The notes below the pieces were generated by a model. That model saw nothing but the letters and a program-made list of their open reading frames with translations. It was not told where the DNA came from and did not search any database. Of a DNA stretch of 64,000 nt, positions 1-8,663 are shown piece by piece. The position numbers and the translations under genes are program-made. This DNA comes from Clostridia bacterium (GTDB lineage Bacteria > Bacillota > Clostridia > Oscillospirales > Acutalibacteraceae). The DNA lies in contig JAFQSP010000001.1 of assembly GCA_017409475.1 (NCBI GenBank), positions 1-64,000 of the forward strand, read 5' to 3'. The stretch's first letter is position 1, and every line of letters starts with the position of its first letter.

Positions 1-330
1 AAGTCAATATACATTTTCGAGAATTTTGCGTATTTCTACACTTTGCAAAATTGCTACCGTGTTTTGCTTGCTGTCTACGTACAGGTTGCGATGAAAAAAC
101 ATTTCTTCTTTGTCTACTGCGGATCAAATTTTGATATAGAAAGAAAAAACAACCACCAGTGTTGAGAAAATTCAACGACTGCGAGGTTGTTTTTTTGACC
201 ACAGTTTATCCCACTTCCAGGACTGGAACACACGGATATAAAGGAGATAAAAGCATCAAAGAGGATATGATTTTGAGCAGAAAGGGTTAGGAATAACCGG
301 AAATGTATATAAAGTAGGGTTTTCCTATCA
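1..330. other. Gene-poor left edge, probable end of an integrated element
   Basis: No gene is called in this stretch. It lies on the element side of the tRNA-Pro 3' half at 331-375, so it is probably the terminal DNA of an element inserted into a tRNA-Pro gene and extending leftwards out of the window. A 32-codon minus-strand frame (102 down to 4, ending ILENVY) looks protein-like but has no convincing ribosome-binding site and is not called. A hairpin terminator at 144-197 is listed separately. From 198 to 330 I see nothing recognisable. Confidence 0.4.
144..197. terminator. Bidirectional hairpin terminator
   Basis: The arms AAAAAACAACC (144-154) and GGTTGTTTTTTT (185 onwards) pair around a loop that itself contains a small GTTGA/TCAAC hairpin. 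The A-run on one side and T-run on the other let it work in either direction. Confidence 0.6.
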
Positions 331-375
331 TTTGGGATGTCGATGCCGCAGGTTCGATCCCTGTCACTCGGACCA
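331..375 (+). tRNA. 3' half of tRNA-Pro(TGG), attachment-site scar
   Basis: The 45 bases align without gaps to tRNA positions 32-76. They give anticodon loop TTTGGGA (anticodon TGG), a 5-nt 3' anticodon strand, a 5-nt variable region, T-arm GCAGG-TTCGATC-CCTGT, acceptor 3' strand CACTCGG, discriminator A and CCA. The expected 5' strand CCGAGTG and the D-arm are absent upstream, and the bases before 331 do not complete the anticodon stem. Similarity therefore stops in the anticodon arm, a usual crossover point for tRNA-targeting integrases. A strong terminator follows at 380. The intact gene would lie at the far end of the element, outside the window. Confidence 0.7.
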
Positions 376-379
376 TATC

Positions 380-421
380 GAATGTTCATAACGGACATGA
401 CCGTTATGAACATTCTTTTTT
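380..421 (+). terminator. Terminator behind the tRNA-Pro 3' half
   Basis: A perfect 15-bp stem, GAATGTTCATAACGG (380-394) with CCGTTATGAACATTC (401-415), carries a 6-nt loop and a T6 tail. It sits 4 bases after the tRNA CCA and is the natural terminator of the original tRNA transcript. Confidence 0.9.
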
Positions 422-437
422 GTGCACATTAGTGTTT

Positions 438-463
438 AGAGCAGGTTTAGCCTGCTCTTTTTT
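438..463 (+). terminator. Second terminator in tandem
   Basis: The stem AGAGCAGG/CCTGCTCT has a TTTAG loop and is followed by six T residues. It lies between the tRNA terminator and the 3' end of the recombinase remnant. Confidence 0.8.
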
Positions 464-464
464 G

Positions 465-1531
465 TTATGCTGGCAAAGCTTTTGGTATATACGAAACCGC
501 CACACCTTGTCTTGTATCCTTGGTTAAAGGCCTTGTGAAGGCACTTTCAGGGATTTCTATATAACCTACGAATCGGTAGAATATCACAATTCGTTGGGTT
601 TTGTATTTTCCTTCGCCTTCGGTTTCGTGAACTTCAATATGGTCAATTAGTTCCCGAATTAGCGGTGCCGTGATGGTTTTCATCTCCATAAATCGCTGAA
701 TTGCCGATATAAACATATCTTTATGAAAAACCTTCTTGTCCAATTCGTTGAGTCTCATTTTGAGATTTAAGATTTTCTTTTTGAGTTCGGCTTTCACATT
801 TTCGTATTTGTGGGATAGTTCCATAAAGAATGAATCTGTGACTTTACCCGACACATTGTCCTCATATAGCCGTTCATAAAGCACATCAATTTTATTGATT
901 CTTGCTTGGCTTTGCTCTATCGTGGACTTGGTGTGTTTCTGCTCGGTCAACATATCCTTATTAGTTTTATCGGCAAGGAGCTGAGCAAATCCATCTTGGT
1001 CATAGCGTAAGAAATCCGCAAGCAGTTGTAGCTCATAGGTTACTACTTTCTCAATCGCATCGGCTCTCACATAGTGTCTTGTTTGGCAGGTGCCTCTGTA
1101 ATCCTTAACGTAATTAGAACAACTGAAATAATGAATATCTTTATTCTTGGTGTTGATATGAAACCAAAGTTTGCTTTGCAGTCTGCACAATATAGCAAAT
1201 CGGCAAACATATTCTTGGGAATTTCTTTAGACTTTGGCGCTCTGCGTTTGGTAGTAGTTGTTAGTTTCTGAACTTGTTCAAAAGTTTCACGATCAATAAT
1301 TGGTTCGTGAACATCCTTAAAGACCATCCAATCCTCTTTTGGCTTGGGTATGCGTTTCTTTTTCTTAAAGGAGATGGAATAGCTTTTAAAGTTAATAACG
1401 TCACCGCAGTATTCTTGTTGTGAAAGAATCTTTGCAATACTTGTTTTACACCACTTATAAGGATTGGGTTGCTTTATCTTGCCACCTCGTGGAAGTCCTT
1501 TGGATTGCCAATAGGCCATTGGAATTAACAC
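465..1531 (-). pseudogene. Serine recombinase remnant, frameshifted and N-terminally deleted
   Basis: The remnant encodes the recombinase domain (LPRGG...SIAKILSQQEYCGDV) and zinc beta-ribbon (LLYCADCK) in one frame. The cysteine-rich continuation (HYFSCSNY), the helical linker and the C-terminal domain (VIFYRFVGYIEIPE) are in another frame. The switch is near 1170-1173, where restoring one A to an AAA run would give KAKLWFHINTKNKD and rejoin the protein. The N-terminal catalytic resolvase domain with its active-site serine is missing; sequence before about 1530 belongs to a ParB fragment. Large serine recombinases move integrative elements, and this copy cannot be active. Confidence 0.85.
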
Positions 1532-1859
1532 CTGCCTTTCTTGTAAAATTCTTGCAATAGTTTCATTGCCTTTGCCGCATCTTTGTCGAGGGAATAAATT
1601 AAGGCAGGAACTTCTGAAAGTCCTGCCTTTTTCGCTGCGAATATTCTTCTGTGTCCGGATATTATTTCATAATTCTCAGTACCTTCAATTGGTCGAACCA
1701 CAACGGGATTAATGACACCACTTTTTCGAATACTCTCGGTGAGCGCCACCATATCCCAATCGTCTACCACCCTATACGGATGGCCTTTAAATTCTTTTAA
1801 GTTCTCAATTTTTAAATTAGTAATTTCTTTATTCAGTTACATTCTACTTGTTATATTCA
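1525..1859 (-). pseudogene. ParB/RepB-like partition protein fragment
   Basis: About 100 residues of the ParB N-terminal nuclease-like domain remain, with the signature VVRPIEGTENYEIISGHRR and the following IFAAKKAGLSEVPALI. Translation from ATG at 1859, just after an AGGTGATT ribosome site, hits TAA after seven codons and then continues in frame as LNKEITNLKIENLKEFKGHPY. The helix-turn-helix and C-terminal parts are missing: the frame ends in EFYKKGRC exactly where the recombinase remnant begins. This looks like a deletion junction inside an old integrative element that carried both genes. Confidence 0.75.
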
Positions 1860-1906
1860 TAAAATCACCTTTTATTATACAGCTTGCCCGAAAAATTTCG
1901 GCTAAA

Positions 1907-2659
1907 TCATAACCCAATTTCGAGCCCTACGGGACAATGGTCACTGCCCATTATTTCGGTAAAAATACGGCTATCCTTTACCTTGTCCATGATTCGCTCG
2001 GATACAACGAAATAGTCGATTCGCCACCCGACGTTCTTTTCACGAGCGTGATACATATAGCTCCACCAGGAATACTCCACCTTTTCGGGATAGAGCGTGC
2101 GGAAGGTGTCGCAAAAACCGCTTTGGAGCAGTTCGGTAAATTTGCCCCTTTCCTCGTCCGAAAAGCCTGCGCTGAAATGGTTTGTTTTCGGGTTTTTGAG
2201 GTCGATTTCCTCGTGGGCAACGTTAAGGTCGCCGCAGTAGATTACCGGTTTTTTCTCGTCAAGCGACTTGATATAATTCCTCAGTGAATCCTCCCATTTC
2301 ATTCGGTAGTCAAGTCGGGCAAGCTCACGCTGAGCGTTCGGTGTATAAACGCACAAAAGGTAAAAATCATCATATTCGAGGGTGATTGCTCGACCTTCAC
2401 GGTCATGCTCCTCAATGCCGAGCCCGTACTTTACCGAAATCGGCTCATGTTTTGCAAAAATGGCGGTACCCGAATATCCCTTTTTCTCGGCGCTGTACCA
2501 GTATTGATGATAGCCCTCCGCTTCAAAAGAAGCTTGTTCAGGTTGCATTTTCGTCTCTTGAATACAGAAAAAGTCGGCATCCGTATCTTTAAAAAATTGC
2601 TCAAATCCCTTGTTTAAGCAGGCGCGAAATCCGTTTACGTTCCATGATATGAGTTTCAT
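1907..2659 (-). CDS. xth: Exodeoxyribonuclease III, AP endonuclease
   Basis: This 250-residue protein is full length for the ExoIII/ExoA family, Mg-dependent enzymes that cut DNA at abasic sites and remove 3' blocking groups in base-excision repair. The hallmark motifs are present: SWNVNG at the N-terminus, IQETK (catalytic Glu35), GDLNVAH (143-149), GWRIDYF (211-217) and the C-terminal SDHCP with the catalytic His. The start codon overlaps the stop of the upstream peptidase gene (ATGA), so the two are translationally coupled and share the promoter at 3261-3289. Confidence 0.95.
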   Translation of the reverse strand: MKLISWNVNGFRACLNKGFEQFFKDTDADFFCIQETKMQPEQASFEAEGYHQYWYSAEKKGYSGTAIFAKHEPISVKYGLGIEEHDREGRAITLEYDDFYLLCVYTPNAQRELARLDYRMKWEDSLRNYIKSLDEKKPVIYCGDLNVAHEEIDLKNPKTNHFSAGFSDEERGKFTELLQSGFCDTFRTLYPEKVEYSWWSYMYHAREKNVGWRIDYFVVSERIMDKVKDSRIFTEIMGSDHCPVGLEIGL

Positions 2660-3234
2660 AAATTTTGTCCTTTCACCATTCGTTCAATGAGGATATTTCC
2701 GTTCTGTTTCAGCCATTTTCGCCGCTCTTTATAGTCGGGGAGAATGCTCTCGACCTCTTTCCAAAAGCGGTGCGAATGATTCATTTCTTTTATGTGACAA
2801 AGCTCGTGCACGATGACGTAGTCGATAATTTCCTCCGGCATCAGCATTATCAGGCAGTTGAAATTAAGGTTGCCCTTTGCAGTGCAGCTGCCGTATCGCG
2901 TTTTTTGATTTCTGATTGTAATTTTTCCGTATTTTACGCCCATTTCATCGGCAAAAAAGCGTACCTTTTTCTCAATAATCGGCTTTGCGGTGGCTTTAAG
3001 CGAGTCAATTTCGTCACTCGTTATCGGTGTAAGCGAGTTTAGTCTTTCGGTGCGATTTGCTATTCTTTTCTGCGCCTTTTCGATCCATTCTTTTCGCTCT
3101 TCGATTATTTTGTTTATCTTCTTTTCACTCATAAAAAATGGCGCACGAATGGTGACCGTTCCGTCTCTTTCAACCGTAATGGAACAGCTTTTTCTGAATG
3201 ACTTTATGATGGTATATTTTTTATTTTTACCCAT
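2656..3234 (-). CDS. YgjP-like zinc metallopeptidase domain protein (DUF45)
   Basis: The protein has 192 residues. The zinc motif HELCH (143-147), the distal His155 in NHSHRFW and the family signature KTRYGSC (111-117) place it in the YgjP/SprT-like DUF45 group. It has no signal peptide and should be cytosolic; the substrate of this family is not established. It is the first gene of a two-gene operon with xth, downstream of a consensus promoter and of the terminator that closes the zinc-ribbon gene. Confidence 0.85.
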   Translation of the reverse strand: MGKNKKYTIIKSFRKSCSITVERDGTVTIRAPFFMSEKKINKIIEERKEWIEKAQKRIANRTERLNSLTPITSDEIDSLKATAKPIIEKKVRFFADEMGVKYGKITIRNQKTRYGSCTAKGNLNFNCLIMLMPEEIIDYVIVHELCHIKEMNHSHRFWKEVESILPDYKERRKWLKQNGNILIERMVKGQNL

Positions 3235-3260
3235 TCGTTACACATCCATTCTACCATTCA

Positions 3261-3289
3261 ATTATATCATATCCTGCAATTCAAGTAAA
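3261..3289 (-). promoter_or_regulatory. Promoter for the DUF45-xth pair
   Basis: On the minus strand a -35 box TTTACT is separated by 17 bases from -10 TATAAT (plus-strand 3261-3266). The start codon follows about 25 bases downstream. Confidence 0.75.
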
Positions 3290-3294
3290 CAAAT

Positions 3295-3323
3295 AAAAAA
3301 AGCCGCAATAAAGCGGCTTTTTT
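3295..3323. terminator. Bidirectional terminator
   Basis: The stem AGCCGC/GCGGCT is flanked by A7 and T6 runs with loop AATAAA. It closes the minus-strand zinc-ribbon gene. Confidence 0.85.
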
Positions 3324-3334
3324 ATTATTTCATT

Positions 3335-4261
3335 TTATTTATATGTTCCACAATTTTTACAGAAAGAATCATGTTTGTTGTTTTTTGTTTTGCAGTTTTT
3401 ACATGTCCAGCATTCAGTTTGATTTACAGGTGTTAAAGGACCTTTGAGTTGTTCGGGATTATCTTTGTCAATGAATTTCATTCCGCAATTCCAGCAAACA
3501 TCGGTTTTGTTGCTTTTTTTGCATTCAGGACAAATCCAGATATTTGGGTCATTGTAACTAGGATGGGTTTCTTTTTTATCCGTTTTATCTTTATTAGGAT
3601 CAGTAAAACTTGCTGCGCATTTAAAGCATACTGTTCTTCCGCTCGGTTGTTCAAAGCCGCACTCTGAACAAATAATCGTGTTTGCGTCTTTAACAGTATA
3701 TGTTGAGCTTTTTTGAGAATTGTCATCTTGTTTGGGTTTGTTTGTTTTGCTCGGTTGCGATTCTTTTTCCTTTTTATTTTCTGCTTTGTTATTTGAATTA
3801 CTTTCGGGTTGCACATAAACGTTTTTTGGCGGATTTGCCGCAGTGTAAAGTGCTACGTTTGCAGTGATTCTCGTATGCTGAACTATGCTTGCAAGGGAAG
3901 CAATCAGTAATGCGATTATATGATATGTACAGTATTCGATAAAACAATATAAAAGCCAGTCAAATATCCCCTCAACAACAACTTCGAATACAGATTTGAT
4001 TTCTATTCCGTGTTCTGCGGCGGCTGTTTTTATTTCGTTCATATCAATATTTAATTCTTTGAGTAATTGTGAAGCTTGAATACCGTTGGAAATAATTGAA
4101 ATTGTTCCTATAATTGCTAAAAATATACAAATCCGAAATCCCCAAGATTCTACTCTCTCACACCAATCCCAAAGGTTGTTTGTTACATCGTCAGTTTTGC
4201 AACAGTCTCTAAGATCGTTCGGGATTTTTTTGTCTGCATTCCCTGAAAACATGTTTGTCAT
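3335..4261 (-). CDS. Membrane protein with three zinc ribbons
   Basis: This 308-residue protein has no assigned function. Two hydrophobic segments (about 42-60 and 99-127) are followed by a charged, low-complexity linker (about 145-190) and three CxxC...CxxC ribbons: Cys198/201/212/215, 244/247/256/259 and 287/290/301/304. The ribbons most likely face the cytoplasm and could bind zinc and a nucleic acid or protein partner. Translation starts after GGAGGAG. Expression seems controlled by a leader of about 180 nt with a long hairpin and a terminator directly before the ribosome site. I see no obvious partner gene. Confidence 0.8.
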   Translation of the reverse strand: MTNMFSGNADKKIPNDLRDCCKTDDVTNNLWDWCERVESWGFRICIFLAIIGTISIISNGIQASQLLKELNIDMNEIKTAAAEHGIEIKSVFEVVVEGIFDWLLYCFIEYCTYHIIALLIASLASIVQHTRITANVALYTAANPPKNVYVQPESNSNNKAENKKEKESQPSKTNKPKQDDNSQKSSTYTVKDANTIICSECGFEQPSGRTVCFKCAASFTDPNKDKTDKKETHPSYNDPNIWICPECKKSNKTDVCWNCGMKFIDKDNPEQLKGPLTPVNQTECWTCKNCKTKNNKHDSFCKNCGTYK

Positions 4262-4280
4262 TTTTTAACTCCTCCATAAA

Positions 4281-4310
4281 ATAAAAAAGTGCGCAGCCGA
4301 AGCCACGCAC
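4281..4310 (-). terminator. Attenuator-like terminator inside the leader
   Basis: On the minus strand GTGCGTGGC-TTCG-GCTGCGCAC forms a 9-bp stem with a UUCG loop followed by TTTTTTATTTTAT. It ends about 10 nt before the ribosome-binding site of the zinc-ribbon gene and downstream of that gene's promoter, so readthrough must be regulated or only partial. Confidence 0.75.
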
Positions 4311-4333
4311 TGAAAAACGCATCGCTCCGATTG

Positions 4334-4444
4334 CTGCGACACAATTCCGACACACAGTACAAGTATGCAAGAAAGAGCATGCATTTTTACCAAAATAAAA
4401 ATACACACTTATACTGTGTCCAAAAATATTGAATTGTGTCGCAC
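4334..4444 (-). ncRNA. Structured 5' leader: long imperfect inverted repeat
   Basis: The arms GCGACACAATTC (4336-4347) and GAATTGTGTCGC (4431-4442) are perfect complements. Inside them ACACAGTA/TACTGTGT and AAGTGTG/CATACTT extend the pairing, so the whole segment folds into one long hairpin. The predicted transcription start (about 4442) is the first base of the outer stem. A smaller hairpin (ATCG-GAG-CGAT, about 4318-4331) and the attenuator-like terminator follow. I do not recognise it as a known riboswitch class. A small palindromic mobile element is the alternative. Confidence 0.6.
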
Positions 4445-4448
4445 AATT

Positions 4449-4477
4449 ATTATATCATATAATTTTTATAAATACAA
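4449..4477 (-). promoter_or_regulatory. Promoter for the leader and zinc-ribbon gene
   Basis: Minus-strand -35 TTGTAT, a 17-base spacer and -10 TATAAT place the start of transcription near 4442, about 180 nt before the start codon. Confidence 0.75.
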
Positions 4478-4502
4478 TAATCATTAAAATTATTTATAAA
4501 AC

Positions 4503-4531
4503 AAAGCGGAGTGGGAAATCCACTCCGCTTT
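4503..4531. terminator. Terminator after glnN
   Basis: A perfect 12-bp stem, AAAGCGGAGTGG/CCACTCCGCTTT, with loop GAAAT lies about 28 bases past the glutamine synthetase stop codon. Confidence 0.85.
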
Positions 4532-4559
4532 TGCTATATTCTAATTTATTTTACCTCTA

Positions 4560-6647
4560 TCAAATCTTAAACAACAATTCCCCGTATGTCGGATAGGGCC
4601 AGTATTTTTCGCCAACGAGGGTTTCGAGCTCGTCGGCAACCCTTCTTGCCTCGTTCATTTTCATGAGGATAACGTCCTTTACATAAACGGCGTTTTCGAG
4701 CGCGTTCGAGGTGGGGGTAGCCGAATGAACGGCGGTGTCAAGCTCGGATGTGCGGTTGCAAAGCTCCTCTGCAAGCGCGGTCAAACGGGCGATAATCCTT
4801 TCCTCAAACTTGGTCGAAAGGGCAGGGGAAATGGTCTTTTTATTAGCGGCGCTATCTGCCAAATCCTTTATGTAGGAAGCAACTGCGGGGATAATTTCCT
4901 TATACAGCATATCGAGTGCGGTGAGCGCCTCTATGCGAATGACCTTCGCGTACTGTTCGAGATAGATTTCATACCTCGAATGGAGCTCAATCTCGGAAAA
5001 TACCTTGTGCGTGGTGAATAAATCAATCGACTTTTTGCTAATCAGATGGGGCATACAGTCGACGGTGGTTTTAAAGTTTTTGAGTCCTCTTCTTTCGGCT
5101 TCATCCTGCCATTCCTTCGAATAGCCGTCACCGTTGAAAATGATTCGCTTATGCTCCTTAATTGTGCGTTTAATCAGCTTCGAAACTGCCGCGCCAAAAT
5201 CTTCTGCGTTCTCAAGCTCGTCGGCAAATTGCCTTAATGCTTCGGCAATAATCGTGTTAAGCACGATGTTCGGATTTGCAACCGAGGCAGACGAGCCGAG
5301 CATACGGAATTCAAATTTATTTCCCGTAAATGCGAATGGCGACGTTCTGTTTCGGTCGGTGTTATCCTTCGGGAAGTGGGGAAGTACGTTTACGCCGATT
5401 TCCATATCGCCGAGCTTTGCGTTTTTATACGGTGTGCCGCTTTCGATTGAGTCGAGAATGGCGGTCAGCTCGTCACCGAGGAAAATCGAAACGATTGCCG
5501 GCGGTGCTTCGTCTCCGCCAAGTCGAAGGTCGTTGTTAGCCGACGCAATCGAAATTCGCATAAGCTCCTGATAATCGTCAACCGCCTTTATCGATGCGGC
5601 GAGGAAAAGAAGAAACTGTGCGTTTTCAGACGGAGTTTTTCCAGGGTCGAGCAGATTTTTTCCATTATCGGTCGAAAGCGCCCAGTTATTATGCTTACCG
5701 CTTCCGTTAATTCCCGCAAAGGGCTTTTCGTGCAGGAGACAGACCAGATTATGCTTTGCGGCAACCTTTTTCATGGTCTCCATGGTAAGCTGGTTGTGGT
5801 CGGTTGCGATGTTTGTTGTTGTATAAATGGGTGCAAACTCGTGTTGCGCAGGGGCAACCTCGTTATGCTCGGTTTTCGCCAATACTCCGAGCTTCCACAG
5901 CTCGTCATCAAGCTCGGCCATAAATGCCTGAACTCGCGGTTTTATTGCGCCAAAATAGTGGTCATCAAGGTCCTGACCTTTTGGCGGCTTTGCGCCAAAG
6001 AGGGTACGTCCCGTGTACATAAGGTCGCGGCGTTTTTCGCAACGCTCCTTATCGATAAGGAAGTATTCCTGTTCGGGTCCAACGGTAGGGATTACTCGCT
6101 TAACCTTTGTGTTTCCGAAAAGACGTAGTATGCGCAGAGCTTGGGTATTGAGCGCATCAATCGAACGTAAAAGTGGTGTCTTTTTATCCAGAGCTACTCC
6201 CGTATAGGCGCAGAATGCCGTAGGAATACAAAGTACCTTATCCTTTATAAACGCATAGGATGTCGGGTCCCAGTTTGTATATCCACGAGCCTCAAATGTG
6301 GCTCTGATACCGCCGTTAGGGAAACTCGAAGCGTCGGGTTCGCCCTTTATAAGCTCCTTGCCCGAAAATTCCATAATAATTCCTTCACCCGATGGCGAAA
6401 CGAAGCTGTCGTGCTTTTCGGCAGTAATACCTGTCATCGGCTGGAACCAATGGGTAAAGTGGGTAGCCCCCTTTTCGATGGCCCAGTCCTTCATCGCGTT
6501 TGCAACAACGTTTGCGTCCTCAAGTGAAAGGGGGGTGTTATTGTGAATTGATTTTTTTACAGAGTCGTAGGTTTCGCTCGGCAACCTTTCTTTCATAGCC
6601 GCGTCGCCAAAAACCATACAACCGAATATTTCAGGAATATTTGTCAT
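4560..6647 (-). CDS. glnN: Type III glutamine synthetase
   Basis: At 695 residues this matches the large GSIII family (about 700 residues), which makes glutamine from glutamate, ammonia and ATP and forms dodecamers in the cytosol. Visible family motifs are THWFQPMTG (65-73), [18 protein letters not shown] (about 107-124), [11 protein letters not shown] (189-199) and [13 protein letters not shown] near residue 315. GGGAGGG precedes the start. It is the last gene of the minus-strand run and ends in its own terminator. GSIII is typical of Bacteroidetes and many gut clostridia. Confidence 0.97.
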   Translation of the reverse strand: MTNIPEIFGCMVFGDAAMKERLPSETYDSVKKSIHNNTPLSLEDANVVANAMKDWAIEKGATHFTHWFQPMTGITAEKHDSFVSPSGEGIIMEFSGKELIKGEPDASSFPNGGIRATFEARGYTNWDPTSYAFIKDKVLCIPTAFCAYTGVALDKKTPLLRSIDALNTQALRILRLFGNTKVKRVIPTVGPEQEYFLIDKERCEKRRDLMYTGRTLFGAKPPKGQDLDDHYFGAIKPRVQAFMAELDDELWKLGVLAKTEHNEVAPAQHEFAPIYTTTNIATDHNQLTMETMKKVAAKHNLVCLLHEKPFAGINGSGKHNNWALSTDNGKNLLDPGKTPSENAQFLLFLAASIKAVDDYQELMRISIASANNDLRLGGDEAPPAIVSIFLGDELTAILDSIESGTPYKNAKLGDMEIGVNVLPHFPKDNTDRNRTSPFAFTGNKFEFRMLGSSASVANPNIVLNTIIAEALRQFADELENAEDFGAAVSKLIKRTIKEHKRIIFNGDGYSKEWQDEAERRGLKNFKTTVDCMPHLISKKSIDLFTTHKVFSEIELHSRYEIYLEQYAKVIRIEALTALDMLYKEIIPAVASYIKDLADSAANKKTISPALSTKFEERIIARLTALAEELCNRTSELDTAVHSATPTSNALENAVYVKDVILMKMNEARRVADELETLVGEKYWPYPTYGELLFKI

Positions 6648-6683
6648 ATTGCCCTCCCGAGAAAAAACGGAGAAAATCCGCCA

Positions 6684-7208
6684 TTATTTAAGTAATTTTT
6701 TAATATGCTTTCTGTATTTCGCCCAATAAAGCGCCGCAATTCGCGAAATACATATATCGTAAAGAATAAAGAAAACGTTGCCGATTGCGAGTGTTATCCA
6801 CGCAAAAAGCATTTTATTAAAGCCGAGTGCCGCAAGCGAAAACACCGAAATCAGTATTCCGTAGCTTAAAATCATAGCCGCATTAAATATCGCGAATTTT
6901 GCTATATATTCAATCGGACGTACCCTAATTTTTTCGAGCAAAGATTTTATAATCGGATAGTAGCCGAAAAACAGCGTGAATATTATTCCGGACTCGCTTA
7001 TGCCGAGAATGAAGGTCAATGCCGCTGATACAAAATATGCGGCGAATGCCCATTTTACGCCTATTTCTATTAAGATAATGACGCCGATTAGCCCTGCGAT
7101 AGCAGGCATTGCTTGCGATGCGACCTGAAAGATATTGCCGCATATAACAAGTATCACGCTTAATGCCGCCATTATCGAGCAAAATGCTATTTTTTTACTC
7201 TTTTTCAT
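6684..7208 (-). CDS. Small polytopic membrane protein, ECF S-component-like
   Basis: The 174-residue protein is almost wholly hydrophobic, with about five membrane helices, a basic N-terminus (MKKSKK) and a basic C-terminal tail (KYRKHIKKLLK). Length and hydropathy resemble the substrate-binding S components of energy-coupling-factor vitamin transporters, but I see no substrate signature and no EcfA/T genes nearby. It begins 3 bases after the J-domain gene, so the two are cotranscribed. Confidence 0.6.
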   Translation of the reverse strand: MKKSKKIAFCSIMAALSVILVICGNIFQVASQAMPAIAGLIGVIILIEIGVKWAFAAYFVSAALTFILGISESGIIFTLFFGYYPIIKSLLEKIRVRPIEYIAKFAIFNAAMILSYGILISVFSLAALGFNKMLFAWITLAIGNVFFILYDICISRIAALYWAKYRKHIKKLLK

Positions 7209-7211
7209 AGC

Positions 7212-7796
7212 TTATCTGCAGCAGTTGCAAAGGCAGTTGAGACACATGAGCCCTTGGCAAATATCACACGGTGTACAGCCCTGCATATCGGCACCTGTGC
7301 GATAGGGGTTTGAACCGCTTCGTTGCATATTGATGTGATTAAGTGCCGCTCTGTATTCAGGGTTTGACGGATTCATTCTATATGCCGTAGCGAAGTTGGT
7401 GTACGCGTTATCAAACCAGCCGCGCTTGTACTGTACGCTTCCGTTAAGATAGTACCATTCAGCGCTTCTTTCGTTTATCGAAACGGCATCGAGCATTGTT
7501 TGTGCCTTTTCAAGCTCGTTTCGCTGGATGTAAATACGAATTTCGCTAAAGCTTTGATTCTGATATGCTGAGTAGCCGCCGGTGTCGCCCGAGGAACTGC
7601 CGCCACCCTTTCTTTCGTTCATGATTGAATCGTATGCCTCGTTAATTTCCTTCATCTTTTCGTCAGCAAGGTCGCTGAGCGGATTGTCGGCATAGTTGTC
7701 GGGATGATATTTTTTGGCAAGCTCTCTGTATGCCGCCTTAATTTTTTCGTCGCTGTCGTTTCTTGATACGCCAAGTATTTCGTATGGATTTTTCAT
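7212..7796 (-). CDS. J-domain protein with cysteine-rich tail
   Basis: This 194-residue protein has an N-terminal J-domain ([13 protein letters not shown] at 31-33) that should stimulate an Hsp70 partner. A glycine/serine linker follows, then a TPR-like helical region (about 83-160, with [20 protein letters not shown]). The last 22 residues hold eight cysteines, including CDIC, CLNC and a terminal CNCC cluster, suggesting metal binding or lipid/thiol chemistry. It is not the housekeeping DnaJ, as it lacks the G/F region and standard zinc repeats. Its start overlaps the stop of the DUF5685 gene by 4 bases. Confidence 0.85.
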   Translation of the reverse strand: MKNPYEILGVSRNDSDEKIKAAYRELAKKYHPDNYADNPLSDLADEKMKEINEAYDSIMNERKGGGSSSGDTGGYSAYQNQSFSEIRIYIQRNELEKAQTMLDAVSINERSAEWYYLNGSVQYKRGWFDNAYTNFATAYRMNPSNPEYRAALNHINMQRSGSNPYRTGADMQGCTPCDICQGLMCLNCLCNCCR

Positions 7797-8632
7797 TTTT
7801 TTGTTTCCTTTCCGCCGTTAACTGCTTTTTCTCCGGTTTCGATAAGTCCTATATAAATAATATTTCTCAGAATTCCGCCAAACCGCTTGATTTCGAGCAG
7901 CTCAAGCGCGTTTCCTGCCTCTGCCGCGCAAACATTCATTGTCATAACGGCCGATTCAACCGAGCTACTTTTGAGTGGGTTAAAATTACCCGATTTAATA
8001 TCTTCGTCGAGGTCCTCAACCGCGTCGATAAGATAAATCCACTTTCCGATGCAATATCCTATCTGACCAAGAATGCGACTTTGTACCTCATTATTTGTAC
8101 AAAGAGAAAACAGTCTTTTCATCGCTGCTGCTGTTGGCTCAGCCGCCTCGTCCATTCCGACAATTCCTTTTTTTTCTACCTTAATTTGATAGTTTACCAT
8201 ATTTAGCATGGTCTTTGCAATATCGGGAAATAATTTAACGGACTTTTCATATTTTCGTGAAAATATTGCCTTAAATATCCTGTACCCGAATTTTTTCAGC
8301 CCCTTGCTGTCCTCTATATTGTCAATGATTTTTGCATAAACGCTTGATACAGCCGCAGCGGAAACAAGGTCGAAAATATCATCCTTTTCGGATATGTAAA
8401 CGCATTTTTTAAATGGGTTATAAACGCACCCCTTTCGTTTATACTGGGGGTCGGTTTCATCTATAGCGAGCTTTAATATTGCAAGAAAGGTGAAATCGTA
8501 GCTGAGTGTCATTCTTGCTATATGGCCGTATTTTTTGCCCATCCTTTTGCAAAGGGTGCAGTAGGCGGCTTTATAGGTTTCGTATTCGCAAACTTTAAGC
8601 TGGTCTTTAAATGGCTTTACGCATCCAAACAT
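7793..8632 (-). CDS. DUF5685 family protein
   Basis: The start chosen is the ATG at 8632 ([14 protein letters not shown]), which follows AAAGGCGG; a longer upstream frame runs into uvrA and is not coding. The 279-residue product is mostly helical and carries cysteine pairs YCTLCKRMG and [12 protein letters not shown] plus [12 protein letters not shown] near the N-terminus. The family is of unknown function, common in clostridia, often beside a small J-domain protein as here. The 4-base overlap with the J-protein gene argues that they work together. Confidence 0.8.
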   Translation of the reverse strand: MFGCVKPFKDQLKVCEYETYKAAYCTLCKRMGKKYGHIARMTLSYDFTFLAILKLAIDETDPQYKRKGCVYNPFKKCVYISEKDDIFDLVSAAAVSSVYAKIIDNIEDSKGLKKFGYRIFKAIFSRKYEKSVKLFPDIAKTMLNMVNYQIKVEKKGIVGMDEAAEPTAAAMKRLFSLCTNNEVQSRILGQIGYCIGKWIYLIDAVEDLDEDIKSGNFNPLKSSSVESAVMTMNVCAAEAGNALELLEIKRFGGILRNIIYIGLIETGEKAVNGGKETKK

Positions 8633-8663
8633 TTTTTTATTCAAGCCGCCTTTCTCTTTTTCA

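Noticed and set aside
4-102. 32-codon minus-strand frame at the left edge
   Set aside because: The composition is protein-like but the ribosome site is poor and no relative is recognised; kept only as a remark.
114-413. 99-codon minus-strand frame
   Set aside because: It runs antisense through the tRNA-Pro half and two terminators; the GPSDRDRT string is the usual artefact of translating a tRNA end.
4209-4406. 65-codon minus-strand frame across the leader
   Set aside because: It overlaps the long hairpin, the attenuator and the start of the zinc-ribbon gene and has no ribosome site.
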